The notes below the pieces were generated by a model, which was not told the DNA's origin, made no database searches, and saw only the letters and a list, made by a program, of their open reading frames with translations. 64,000 nt of DNA from Cymodocea nodosa (taxonomy: Eukaryota > Streptophyta > Magnoliopsida > Alismatales > Cymodoceaceae). Shown piece by piece: positions 1 to 10,214 of this stretch (its first letter is position 1; every line of letters begins with the position of its first letter). The stretch spans positions 9,134,001 to 9,198,000 of the forward strand of contig CM072343.1 of NCBI GenBank assembly GCA_036874045.1, in the 5' to 3' direction. The translations under genes were made by a program, and so were the position numbers.

Positions 1-1166
1 AAGTTTATGTGAAACAACCACCTAGATTTGAAGATATTAAAAATCCTAACTATGTGTATAAATTGAAGAAAGCCTTATATGGTTTGAAGCAAACACCTAG
101 ATCGTGGTATGAAAGAATATCTACTTTTCTAATAGAACAAGGTTATATCATGGGAAAAGTAGACCATACTCTTTTTAAAAATAAAGATGATAAAGATCAG
201 ATTGTTGTTCAAATATATGTGGATGATATAATCTTTGGAGCAACTTTAGATAAACTGATAAAAATATTTTCTAAAGAGATCACTAGTCAGTTTGAGATGA
301 GTATGATAGGAGAACTTTCATATTTTCTAGGACTTCAAATTAAGCAAATGGATAAAGGTATATTTTTAAATCAAGAAAAATATGCAATTGAAATGCTTAA
401 GAAATTTAATTTTAATGATACAAGGATTCGAGGAACTCCTATGAGTACTTCTTTAAAGTTAGATATTGATGACATTGGAAAACCAATAGATCAAAGAAAA
501 AACAGAAGTATGATTGGTTCTATACTTTATTTGACAGCTAGTAGACCTAATATTATGTTTGCTATGTGTGCTTGTGCTAGATTTCAATCTAATCCGAAAG
601 AATCACACTCAATTGATGTTAAAAGAATATTTAGATATATACAAGGAACTAAAAATTTTGGTCTATATTATTCTAAGGATAGTTCAATAGATCTTATAGG
701 ATATACTGATGCTGATTACATAGGATCTAAATCTGATAGAAAACGTACTAGTGGCACATGTCAATTATTGTGAAATAATTAGATGTTATGGTTTAGTAAA
801 AAGCAAAACTATGTAGCACTTTCAACCACTAAAGCTAAATATGTTGCTACTGCATTGTGTTGCACTCAGATTCTATTGATAAGGCAAACATTAGAAGACT
901 TTGGATTATCTTATGATAAAACTAAGATTTACTGTGATAGTAGTTCTACAATAAATCTTTTCAAAAATCCTGTATTACATTCTAAAGCAAAACATATAGA
1001 GGTTAGACATCATTTTCTAAGAGATAATGTAATTATAAGAAAAATTAAATTAGGATTTGTGTCTAGTAAAAATCAATTAGCTGATATATTTACAAAACCT
1101 CTAGATGAAAATACATTCTACAACATAAGATTAAATTTAGGTATTTGTAGGCTATGTGATGTGTAA
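1..1166 (+). pseudogene. C1 pol, C-terminal part: reverse transcriptase and RNase H
   Basis: This is the end of a copia polyprotein. It copies element RNA into DNA (RT) and degrades the RNA strand (RNase H) in virus-like particles. The RT thumb and palm read from base 9. The catalytic YVDD is at 216-227, followed by the conserved [10 protein letters not shown] region. RNase H follows, with YTDAD near 703, CDSSS near 934 and the typical copia C-terminus ADIFTKPLDE. The protein ends at the TAA at 1164. One frame is open throughout except for two stops close together at 771-773 (TGA) and 780-782 (TAG). C2 reads glycine and leucine at these two positions. No frameshift was seen. The N-terminal part is outside the window. 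Confidence 0.93.
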
Positions 1167-2740
1167 AATGCTTAAACTCCACAAAAGATAAATATTGTTG
1201 ATGATGTTGTTTACCTCATAGATATTATATATTTATCATAAATATTTAAGTAATATCTAAACTGCTACATGAGATACTATGTATTTATGATAAAATTATT
1301 GTAGTATCTTATTGATTTTACTTATCTTTCCAAGTTTAATTTTTTTTTTAAGTGGAAATGTCAATGAAAAACATTAAATTCCTCTAAAATCCTTAAATTT
1401 TGATGAATGTTTTCTGTGAATCAATGAGAGTGCATATGATCATGCATGAGTTTGACTTGATTGATGAAACTTGTAGAAATTTATATGTAAATCCTATTAA
1501 AATACTACACAAAAGTATAAGCTTATTGAAATTGATTCATATTTTCAGTAAAATCATAGACATAAAAATTGTATGAGATTTGTGTTTTATCGCATCTGTA
1601 TTAATGAAATACATATATATACTATGCTTAAATAAAAAGTGCTTACAAAGTGAAAATCTTTGAGAGTTTATTGATTAGTTTGATCACGAGCCTCTTGTAC
1701 TTGAGTAGATAGATATGTAAAGATTGTTGTCCTAAAAAAGGATTCTTTAAATCTGGCAACCTAAGGTCCTGATCAGACCTAGGATTGTTGACTGAAAGCT
1801 CATTACACGGTTACATTAGAAAGCTGTTGTATGATTCAAGCTTTTCAAACTAACTTTTAAAGAAAATTATCAATATTTATTATTTTGAAAACATAAAAGT
1901 TATTTCATTAGTTACGGATATCTTTGAATCAAATATGGTTTCTACCAATATGACTATTGATTTGTTGAATCAAAATTAGTACTTTTGAAAGTGTTTATTT
2001 GAGATACATTCCTTTATTCTGCTTGAGTTAATCATATTAAGTTTAAAGTTATGTTTTGATTGATATACGGTTGGAGTTGATTTTGGAAATCATTCTTGAT
2101 GAATTCAGGATAATGGAAGTTTCTAAAAAGGAAAATTTAAAGTATAGTTATAAGTAACACCTACTTTATACAAGTATATTTTGTGTGTTATTAAATATAT
2201 TTGAAGTATATTTGTAGGGGGAGGAATTACAATGTCAAAAACAAATTAATATCATTCAAGATATAGATCTTAGTTAATCTGAGTTTAGACCTCTTAAGAA
2301 CTTGATGAAACAATTTATTAGACAAACAAACTATTTTAGGTTCATAAAAAGAATATTAGAATAGTTTACAATGTTCTCAAGATAATGGTCAATTAAGTTA
2401 CTTCTAGCTTGTATGTTGTTTTCAAAAGCTTTCAGTTGAAAACATCCAAATTTTTGTTAAGTATACTAATTAGACGTTATGTTATGTAAGGTAACATTAA
2501 AACTGCCTCTAGACAATGCTTTACTCGTTAGGTTAGGTAACTCAACGAGGTATGCTTAAATGTTTTGGGTATCTCGATTGAATAAACTTTTTTCAATATT
2601 CATTTGAAAACACAAACCCGACTAATAGACTCGTTAAGTTATTCTATAGAAACCCTATTTAAACACTTATTACACGGGAACTTAGGTTATCTCGTAAACA
2701 TCTTTCTAAAAATCTTTCCCACTTGTTCTTGTTACAACCT
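1167..2740 (+). other. C1 non-coding region after pol, with internal polypurine tract
   Basis: This AT-rich stretch has no supported ORF. It aligns well with the same position in C2 (8659-10214) and C3 (41087-42246). A polypurine tract (GTAGGGGGAGG) lies at 2215-2225, about 730 bases upstream of the left piece of C1's extra ORF and far from the LTR. Its exact retention in four copies suggests a function, perhaps a second plus-strand primer. Sequence around 1300-1510 resembles the far right end of the window (63690-64000), which belongs to a gypsy element. Confidence 0.7.
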
Positions 2741-2940
2741 ATGAAGATGTTTTCCAAGTTCAACAAAGGTCATGGCAGAGGCAAAGGAAGAGGTAGAGGA
2801 AGTGCCAAAGGCAAAGAAATAGATGTAGATGATGTTCCCTGAGCATGGTTTAAGAAAATTTTGCAAGTTGACAAAAGGTTAGCTCAAATATATCGTGACT
2901 ATTTCTTTTATGAAGAAATACTAGATGAAGTTAGACAAGA
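2741..2940 (+). pseudogene. C1 extra ORF after pol, left piece
   Basis: This is the start of the additional ORF that follows pol in this copia family. The protein begins MKMFSKFNKGHGRGKGRG, a basic Gly/Lys/Arg-rich N-terminus, and continues with a segment matching C2 10215-10420. A TGA stop lies at 2840-2842. The reading frame is broken at 2940 by insertion of C2 and resumes at 14673. The product's function is unknown. In SIRE-type elements an ORF in this position has been called envelope-like, but I see no signal peptide or membrane span here. Confidence 0.8.
2936..2940. repeat. Target-site duplication (left) of C2
   Basis: The bases CAAGA directly precede the C2 LTR and recur directly after it at 14668-14672. 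Removing one copy restores the reading frame of the C1 extra ORF, which confirms the borders. Confidence 0.95.
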
Positions 2941-3224
2941 TGTTGAGTATTTTGTTTTGATGATGTGTGCTGAATGAAAATAATCATATTTGCTCAATTA
3001 CTATTGATTATGAAAAGAAATTAAGTACATCAATTAATACAGAAAAAGCTTATTGATATAAATACTTGTCTGTATTTGATCTGAAATTATACTAAGTTAA
3101 TAACTACTCCTTTCGTTGCATTAATTTCTCATTTAACTAAAAGATAAGTTAACGTATGTTTTTATTGAAAAGCATGATATGTTTTAAAGTTATATCTTCT
3201 GTATCATGAACAGTGCAAGTTTAG

Positions 3225-3745
3225 ACAACTCGTTAAGTTAGAGTTTTATTTGTATAGAAATCACGTGAGAACTCGTTAAGTTAGAGGTTTAAAGGTTAAA
3301 ATAAGTCACGTGAGAACTCGTTGAGTTACTGAGTAAAAGAAGAGACGAACTCGTTAAGTTAGTGTTGTATACGTGGTGAAATTATAAGTTACAAATGTTA
3401 TATTGTATCACGTAAGATGCACATGTTTAACTCGTTAAGTTAACATAACTAAACACGTTGAGTTGCTATATTGAATACTAAGGCAACGCGTTAGGTTAGT
3501 ATTAGAAAACTTAAGTTGTTATTTTTGCACGTGGTAAAATTCTTATTATAAAAACATTTGTTTATTACTAGTTCGTTGAGTTATCGTAACATAATGGAGA
3601 TGGTTTGTTGAGTTAGCGTAACACAATGGAGATGGTTCGTTGAGTTAGCGTAACACCACGGAGATAGTTCATTGAGTGAGGAACTCGTTAAGTTAGAAAC
3701 ATTATGTTATATATATACTTGTGTAACTCGTTTAGTTAACATTAA
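3225..3745 (+). repeat. Array of AGTTA-type dyad motifs in C2 5' LTR (U3)
   Basis: About 13 copies of a degenerate motif close to ACTCGTTAAGTTAG or TTCGTTGAGTTAG occur here, at irregular spacings of 15-80 bases. Between about 3590 and 3690 they form a tandem with a period near 33 bases. CACGTG G-box-like cores lie between them. The array ends about 220 bases upstream of the TATA box, where an enhancer would be expected. Equivalent arrays lie at 13310-13870, 17465-17960 and 34235-34775. Confidence 0.85.
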
Positions 3746-3960
3746 AGTAACAACTTCTTATTACACTTGAAAGATTTTTGACGAGAAAGTTTATTTTGCA
3801 GGAAATTTTTCAAAGATTCAGGATTGATGATTAAAGAAAATTCGAAATGTAAATGTGGGTCAGAACGTGTGTATTTCGAGGAAGGAAAAAGAAAAGACAT
3901 GAAGAAGTGGAAGACTGATAGTGATTAAACGTGAAGGATATGCATGAAATGAAGATACAG

Positions 3961-3969
3961 TATAAAAGG
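3961..3969 (+). promoter_or_regulatory. TATA box of C2 5' LTR
   Basis: TATAAAAGG is conserved at the same place in the C2 3' LTR (14082) and C3 LTR (35013). In the C1 3' LTR it has decayed to TACAAAAGG (18205). It probably sets the start of the genomic transcript. Confidence 0.75.
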
Positions 3970-4549
3970 CATAGAATTCTCATTGATCGGTTATCCTTGC
4001 ACACTAAAAGAAAAATCTTTACAAGGATCAAAAACACCTCTTCGGGGAAAAGCTCTCAGGTGGAAGAAAATTCAGTGAAGCATAAAAAGGTAAGATATAT
4101 GTCACTAAAGATTTAAAGTATCAGAAGGAAGAAAATTCAATGAAGTAGAAAAGGTCAGATTTATGTCACTAAAGATTTAAAGTATCAGAACAAAGGAAAT
4201 TTGGTGAAGTAGAGAAAGACAAGATATTCGTCACTGAAGAATTACTGAAGAAGAAAGAGAAGAAGAAGAAGAAAGATCTCAAACAGGGAGAAATGTTTTA
4301 AATTCCATAAATTAGTTTTCTCTATTTGTAGTTATGAAATTGTATAGATGAAATATGGTATCGATATATAATTTCATCTACAATTTCTGAGGAGAATTGA
4401 ATTGTATATTATAATTGAAACCTTGAATAAAAATGATTTTATGAAAATAGTGTCTCAACTTGTTTTTGAGTTTTAAAGTTTCAATTATATTCGAAAATGT
4501 TGAAAAACACAATTCGCCCCCCTCTTGTGTAGCCATACGATCCTACAAC

Positions 4550-4561
4550 TGGTATCAAAGC
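4550..4561 (+). promoter_or_regulatory. C2 primer-binding site (initiator tRNA-Met type)
   Basis: TGGTATCAAAGC lies two bases after the LTR end. It differs by one base from the usual plant site TGGTATCAGAGC, which pairs with the 3' end of initiator tRNA-Met to start minus-strand synthesis. Confidence 0.9.
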
Positions 4562-4746
4562 TTTGTTAATAATCTTTGATATAAAATCGATACAAACTTA
4601 TTTAATATCATTGCTTATTCTGCCTTCCTTGTTTTTAAACAGAAATTAATATCTGAGCATACGTTTAACTTTCTTAATATAAGGCTTAAATTGTTTTATC
4701 ATTTTAGACTGTTTAAAATCAAATAGGTTGAAAAATCTAAGGTAAG

Positions 4747-6510
4747 ATGGCTAATGGAAATGATAATTTTTCTTTGTATGAAGGCCAAAATCTTAATCGT
4801 CCCCCTTTATTTGATGGAATACATTTTGAATATTGGAAATATAGGATGACAATTTTTCTTCAAAGTATAGATCATAAGTTGTGTTTCATGATTTCTAAAC
4901 CATATACTCTATTATCTACCCTTTATAATACTTGGATAATTACTCAAAAAGAAAATAAAACTTTGAATGCTAAGGGCTTAAATATTTTATTTTGTGCATT
5001 GAGTTATGAACAGTTCAGTAAAGTGTCGGCATATAAATCTGCTTATGAGGTGTGGCATGCATTAGAAGTTTCACATGAAGGTACTTCTCAAGTTAAAGAG
5101 ACTAAGATAAACATGTTAATTCATAAGTATGAACTCTTTAATATGCATGAAGATGAAAGTATTTCTAAGATGTTTTCCAGATTTCTTGATATCATAAACT
5201 TTTTAAAATTCTTAGGAAAGAATTTTGAATAGAAGGATTTGGTGAGGAAAATTCTCAGATCCCTAAGTTCTAAATGGTCTCAGAAAGTAACATCAATTGA
5301 GGAATCACGAGATTTAAATGTTTATACCATGAATGAACTTATAGGAAACTTAACTGCTTATGAAGTTAAATTAAATGAATCACTGAGTCAAAACAAACTA
5401 AAAATGAAAACACAAATAGCCTTCGAAATTAATTCAGACTCTGATATATCTACTGATTCTGACGAGGATTTGATCTTGCTGACTAAGAAATTCATGAAAG
5501 CATGGAAAGCTAAGAAACAACAAAGGAACAAAGATGATAAACCCTCAATGCCAAAATCACTGAATGACAAGAATTCTTCATCTAGAAAGTATGTATGTTA
5601 CAACTATAAGAAACCTGGACATCTTTCTCTACATTGTCCTATAAGGAAAAATGAAAAGCCTAGTAGGACAAATCAGAAGAAGATGGCTCAGAAAACTCAG
5701 AAAAAGTTTTACAAGAAAAAGGCTTTGAAGGTCACTTGGGATGACACGTTTGAAGAGTCTGAATCTAAGGAATCATCATCAAAATCTTCAAGTTCAGAAG
5801 GAGAACCAGAGTTAGAAGACGTTGCTCATGTGTGCTTCATGGTAGATGAGTTTGAGGAGGAAATGACATCAAAATGGATCTTGGACAGTAGAGCATCATG
5901 TCACATGACCGGACAAAAAAGTCTACTACAAAATTTTACAAATACCATGAAAGGAAGTGTAACATTTGGAAACAAAAGCAAGGATAAAATCATAAGTATG
6001 GGTAATGTTCAAGTAACTCTGACTTGTGTTATTTCGAATGTACTATATGTAGAAAACCTAGGATTTAATTTGCTGAGTGTTATAAAACTAACTAAGAATG
6101 GATACTATGTAGTGTTTGAAGATAATTTATGCAAAATTATTAATAAAAATATAGATGAAATTAAGTTTATTGCTAAAAGAAAAGGTTATGTATGTATTTT
6201 ATCTTTACCTTCTAGTGTAGTTGATTTAAATTCATATTTGCTAGCTGAAACTATTGATGCATATCTGTGGCATAGAAGGATTGGGCATATAAATATGAAA
6301 CTATTACATAAACTATCTAGAAAATATTTAGTGAGAGGTTTACGAAAGATTAAATACTTAAAGGACTTTATGTGTGATGCATGTGAGTTAGGTAAACTTC
6401 ACAAAAACTCTTTTAAATCCAAAACTGATATTTCAAGCAAGAGAGTCTTAGAACTTATACATATGGATCTATTTGGACCAACAAGAATCATGAGTCTTGG
6501 TGGTAAATGA
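4747..6510 (+). pseudogene. C2 gag, protease and start of integrase (spliced-type fusion)
   Basis: This is one reading frame from ATG 4747, broken by a single TAG at 5230-5232 where C3 has CAG. It encodes a copia capsid (YWKYRMTIFLQS, KYELFNMHEDES) and an acidic/basic linker. The zinc knuckle is damaged: CYNYKKPGH has Tyr for the second Cys. A retropepsin follows, with the active site altered to DSRAS instead of DSGAS. Next are the GAG-pre-integrase HHCC-like domain (WHRRIGHINMK) and the first integrase aspartate (HMDLFGP). Gag passes directly into protease at 5856/5857, whereas C3 has 1157 extra bases there. The frame stops at 6508-6510, where C3 has a His codon. Confidence 0.9.
5856..5857 (+). 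other. Exon-exon-like junction in C2 gag-pol
   Basis: Left of this point C2 matches C3 up to 36824, and right of it C3 from 37982. The missing C3 segment begins GTAAT and ends TTTTGCAG. C2 keeps both flanks in full, as precise splicing would, and gag and protease share one frame across the join. Confidence 0.8.
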
Positions 6511-8658
6511 TATGTGTTTGTTTTAGTAAATGACTTCTCTAGATACACTTAGGTATATTTTCTAGCATCTAAGACAGAAGTTTTTGAAAAGTTTAAAATG
6601 TTTTGCAATTTTGTTCAAAATGAATAAAATGTCTCTGTTCAAAAACTTAAGAGTGATCATGGTACAGAATTTGATAGTGATCAGATGAATAATTACTATA
6701 TAGATCATCGCATTGATCACAGATTTTCTTTTCCAATAGCACCGTCTCAACATGGTGTTGTTGAGAGAAAGAATAGATCACTTCAGGAAATGGCTAGAAC
6801 TATGTTGAATGAACATAAGTTACCTCAAAATCTTTGAGCTAAAGTAGTGAATACAGCTTGTTATGTTATTAACAGAAGTCACTTAAGACCTTGTGTTAAT
6901 AAAACTCCTTTTGAAATTATGTTTAATAGGGTTCCAAAAATTTCCTATATAAAACCATTTGGCTGCAAGTGTTTTATTCTTAATACTAAGGATAAAAGGG
7001 ACAAATTTCAAGCCAAAGTGGATGAAGGAATTTTTGTAGGTTACTCAAGTCATTGGTAATATTAATAAGGGAGTTAAAACTAGAGCTTTAGTAAATTTAA
7101 ATACTATGTGTATGTTTGTTTCTATGGTGCAACCAAGGAATATAGAAGCATTATCTGATGAAAATTGGATAGTGGCAATTCAAGAAGAACTAAATCAATT
7201 CATCAGAAATGATGTTTGGGAATTAGTCTCTCCACCAGAACGTCAGTCCATAATAGGTACAAAATAGATCTTTAGAAACAAAACTAATGAAACTGGTCAA
7301 GTTATAAGGAACAAAGCTAGACTAGTTGCACAAGGGTATACATAGGAAGGACTAGATTATGATGAAACATTTGCTCCTATGGATAGGTTAGAAAGTATTA
7401 GAATATTATTGGCTAATGCTTGTTATATGGATTTTAAATTATATTAAATGGATGTAAAGAGTGCATTTCTAAATGGTTTAATTAATGAAGAAGTCTATGT
7501 AAAATAATCACATGGATTTGAAGATATTAAAAATCTTGACTTTGTGTAAAAGTTGAAGAAAGCCTTATATGGTTTGAAGCAAGTACATAAATCATGGTAT
7601 GAAAGATTATCTACTTTTTTAATAAAACAAGGTTATATCATGGGAAAAGTAGATCATACTCTATTTATCAAGAGAGATGGTAAAGATGAGATTGTTGTTC
7701 AAATATATGTGGATGATATAATCTTTGGAGCAACTTCTGATAAACTGATAAAAATATTTTCTAAAGAGATGACTAGTCAGATTGAAATGAGTATGATAGG
7801 AGAACTTTCATATTTTCTAGGACTTCAAATTAAGCAAATGGATAAAGGTATATTTTTAAATCAAGAAAAATATGCAGATGAAATGCTTAAAAAATTTAAT
7901 TTTAATGATACAAGGATTCGAGGAACTCCTATGAGTACTTCTTTAAAGTTAGATATTGATGACATAGGAAAATCAATAGATCAAAGAAAATACAAAAGTA
8001 TGATTGGTTCTTTACTTTATTTGACTGCTAGTAGACCTGACATTATCTTTGTTGTGTTTGCTTTTGCTAGATTTCAATCTAATCCTAAAGAATCACACTC
8101 AATTATACTTAAAAGAATATTTAGATATATACAAGGAACTAAAAATTTCAGACTGTATTATTCTAAGGATAGTTCAATAGATCTTATAGGATATACTGAT
8201 GCTGATTATGTAGGATCTAAATTTGATAGAAAGAGTATGAGTGGCACATGTCAATTATTGGGAAATAATTTGGTGTCATGGTTTAGTAAAAAGCAAAACT
8301 ATGTAGTACTTTCTACTACAAAAGATGAATATGTTGTTGCTGCACTGTGTTGCACTCAAATTCTGTGGATAAGGCAAACTTTAGAAGATTTTGGATTATC
8401 TTATGATACAACTGAGATTTATTGTGATAGTAGTTCTGCAATAAATCTTTTTCCAAAAATCCTATATTACATTCTAGAGCAAAGCATATAGAGGTTAGAC
8501 ATCATTTTCTAAGAGATAACGTAATTAAAGGAAAAATTAAATTAGAATTTGTGTCTAGTAAAAATCAATTAGCTGATATATTTACAAAACCTCTAGACGA
8601 AAATACATTCTGTAACATAAGATTAAATTTGGGTATTTGTAGGCTATGTGATGTGTAA
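6511..8658 (+). pseudogene. C2 integrase, reverse transcriptase and RNase H
   Basis: This continues the same polyprotein with many stops. The integrase core keeps the second Asp (SDHGTEF) and Glu (VERKNRS). At about 7045 a 302-bp deletion relative to C3 removes the integrase C-terminal linker and shifts the frame. RT then reads in another frame, with stops at 7265, 7343, 7446 and 7505. The catalytic YVDD is at 7706-7717. RNase H has YTDAD and CDSSS. An extra C near 8453 shifts the frame again before the ADIFTKPLDE-type end at 8656-8658. Most stops correspond to CAG, CAA or TGG in sister copies. Confidence 0.9.
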
Positions 8659-10214
8659 AATGCTTAAACTCTACAAAAAGATAAATATTATTGATGATGT
8701 TGTTCACCTCATAGATATTATATGCTTATCATAAATATCTAAGTAATATCTAAACTATTGCTTAAGATACTTTGTATTTATTGTAAAATCATAGTAGTAT
8801 CTTATTGATTTTAAGTAGTTTATCAATTTTAATGGTTTTTACTATTTTAAGTGGAAGTGTAAATGAAAAACATTAAATACTTCTGAAATTCTAAAATTTT
8901 GATTAAGTGTTTTCTTTGAATCGAGGAAAGTGCATATGATCATGCATAAATTTGACTTAATTGATTAAACTTGTAGAATAATTTATATGTAAGTCATCTT
9001 AAACTGTTAATCAAAAGTATGAACTTATTGAAATTGATTCATATTTTCAGTAAAATCATAGAAGTAAAAATTGTATGAGATTTGTGTTTTATTGCGTCTG
9101 TATTAATGGAATACATATATACTATGCTTAAAATGAAAAGTGCTTACAAAGTGAAAATCTTTGAGAGTTTAATAATCAGTTTGATCACGAGCCTTTTGTA
9201 CTTGAGCAGATAGGTATGTAAGGTTTGTTGTCCTGAAAAAGGATTCTTTAAATCTGACAACCTAAGGTCCTGATCAGATCTAGGATTGTTGACTGAAAGC
9301 TCATTACATGGGTACATTAGAAAGCTCTTGTATGATTCAAGCTTTTCAAACTAACTTTTAAAGAAAATTATCAATATTTACTATTTTGAAAAGAAAAATT
9401 TGTTTCATTAATTACAAATATCTTTGAATCGAATATAGTTTCTACCAATATGACTATTGATTTATTGAATCAACATTAGTACTTTTGAAAATGTTTATTT
9501 GAGATACATTCTTTTAGTCTCCCTGAATTAATTATATTGAGTTAAAAGTTGTGTTTTGATTCATATACAGTAGGAATTGATTCTGAAAAAGTTTCTAAAA
9601 AGAAAATTTAAAAGTCTAGTTATACTTAACATCTATTGTTATACAAGTATATTTTGTATGTTATTGAATATATGAGAAGTATATTTGTAGGGGGAGGATT
9701 AACAATGTCCAAAACAGATTAATCTAATTCAGAATACAAATCTTGGTTATTCTGAATTAAAGTCCTCTTAAGATCTTGATGAAACAATTTAAAAAGACAA
9801 ATAAACTATTTTAGATTCATAAGAAGAGAATGTTAGAATAGTTTACAATGTTCTCAAGATAATGTTAAGTGTAGCATGTGTGTTGTCTTCGGAAGGTTTT
9901 AGTTGAAAGCATCCGAAACTTGTTTTTTTTTAGTGTACTAACTGAATGTTATGTGATATAAGATAACATGTAAAACTACCTCTAGACAGCGTTTTACTCG
10001 TTAGGTTAGTTAACTCAATGAGTTATACTTGAATATTTTGGATACCTTGATTGAATAAAACTATATTCAATATTCATTTAAAATCCAAACCCGACTTATA
10101 CATGTTGAGTTATTCACCTAAAACCCTTATTTAAACACTTATTACACGAGCACTTAGGTTATTCGTAAACTTTGTCAAGAAAATCTTTCCCACTTGTTAT
10201 TGTTACAACCTGCG
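8659..10214 (+). other. C2 non-coding region after pol, with internal polypurine tract
   Basis: It is homologous to 1167-2740. The polypurine tract GTAGGGGGAGG is at 9688-9698. No supported ORF is seen. Confidence 0.7.

Larger units (their letters stand above)
2941..4547 (+). repeat. C2 5' LTR
   Basis: It starts TGTTGAG and ends CTACA, with the primer site two bases later. It contains the dyad-motif array (about 3225-3745), a TATA box at 3961 and U5 up to 4547. It is 35 bases shorter than the 3' LTR, mainly because of a small deletion near 3675. Confidence 0.95.

Noticed and set aside
3225-3745. CRISPR-like spaced repeats
   Set aside because: Repeats are degenerate, spacing is irregular, the context is a plant LTR and no cas genes occur.
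7040-7060. Second splice junction in C2
   Set aside because: The 302-bp gap has no GT or AG at any allowed breakpoint and is flanked by a 6-base repeat, so it is a deletion.
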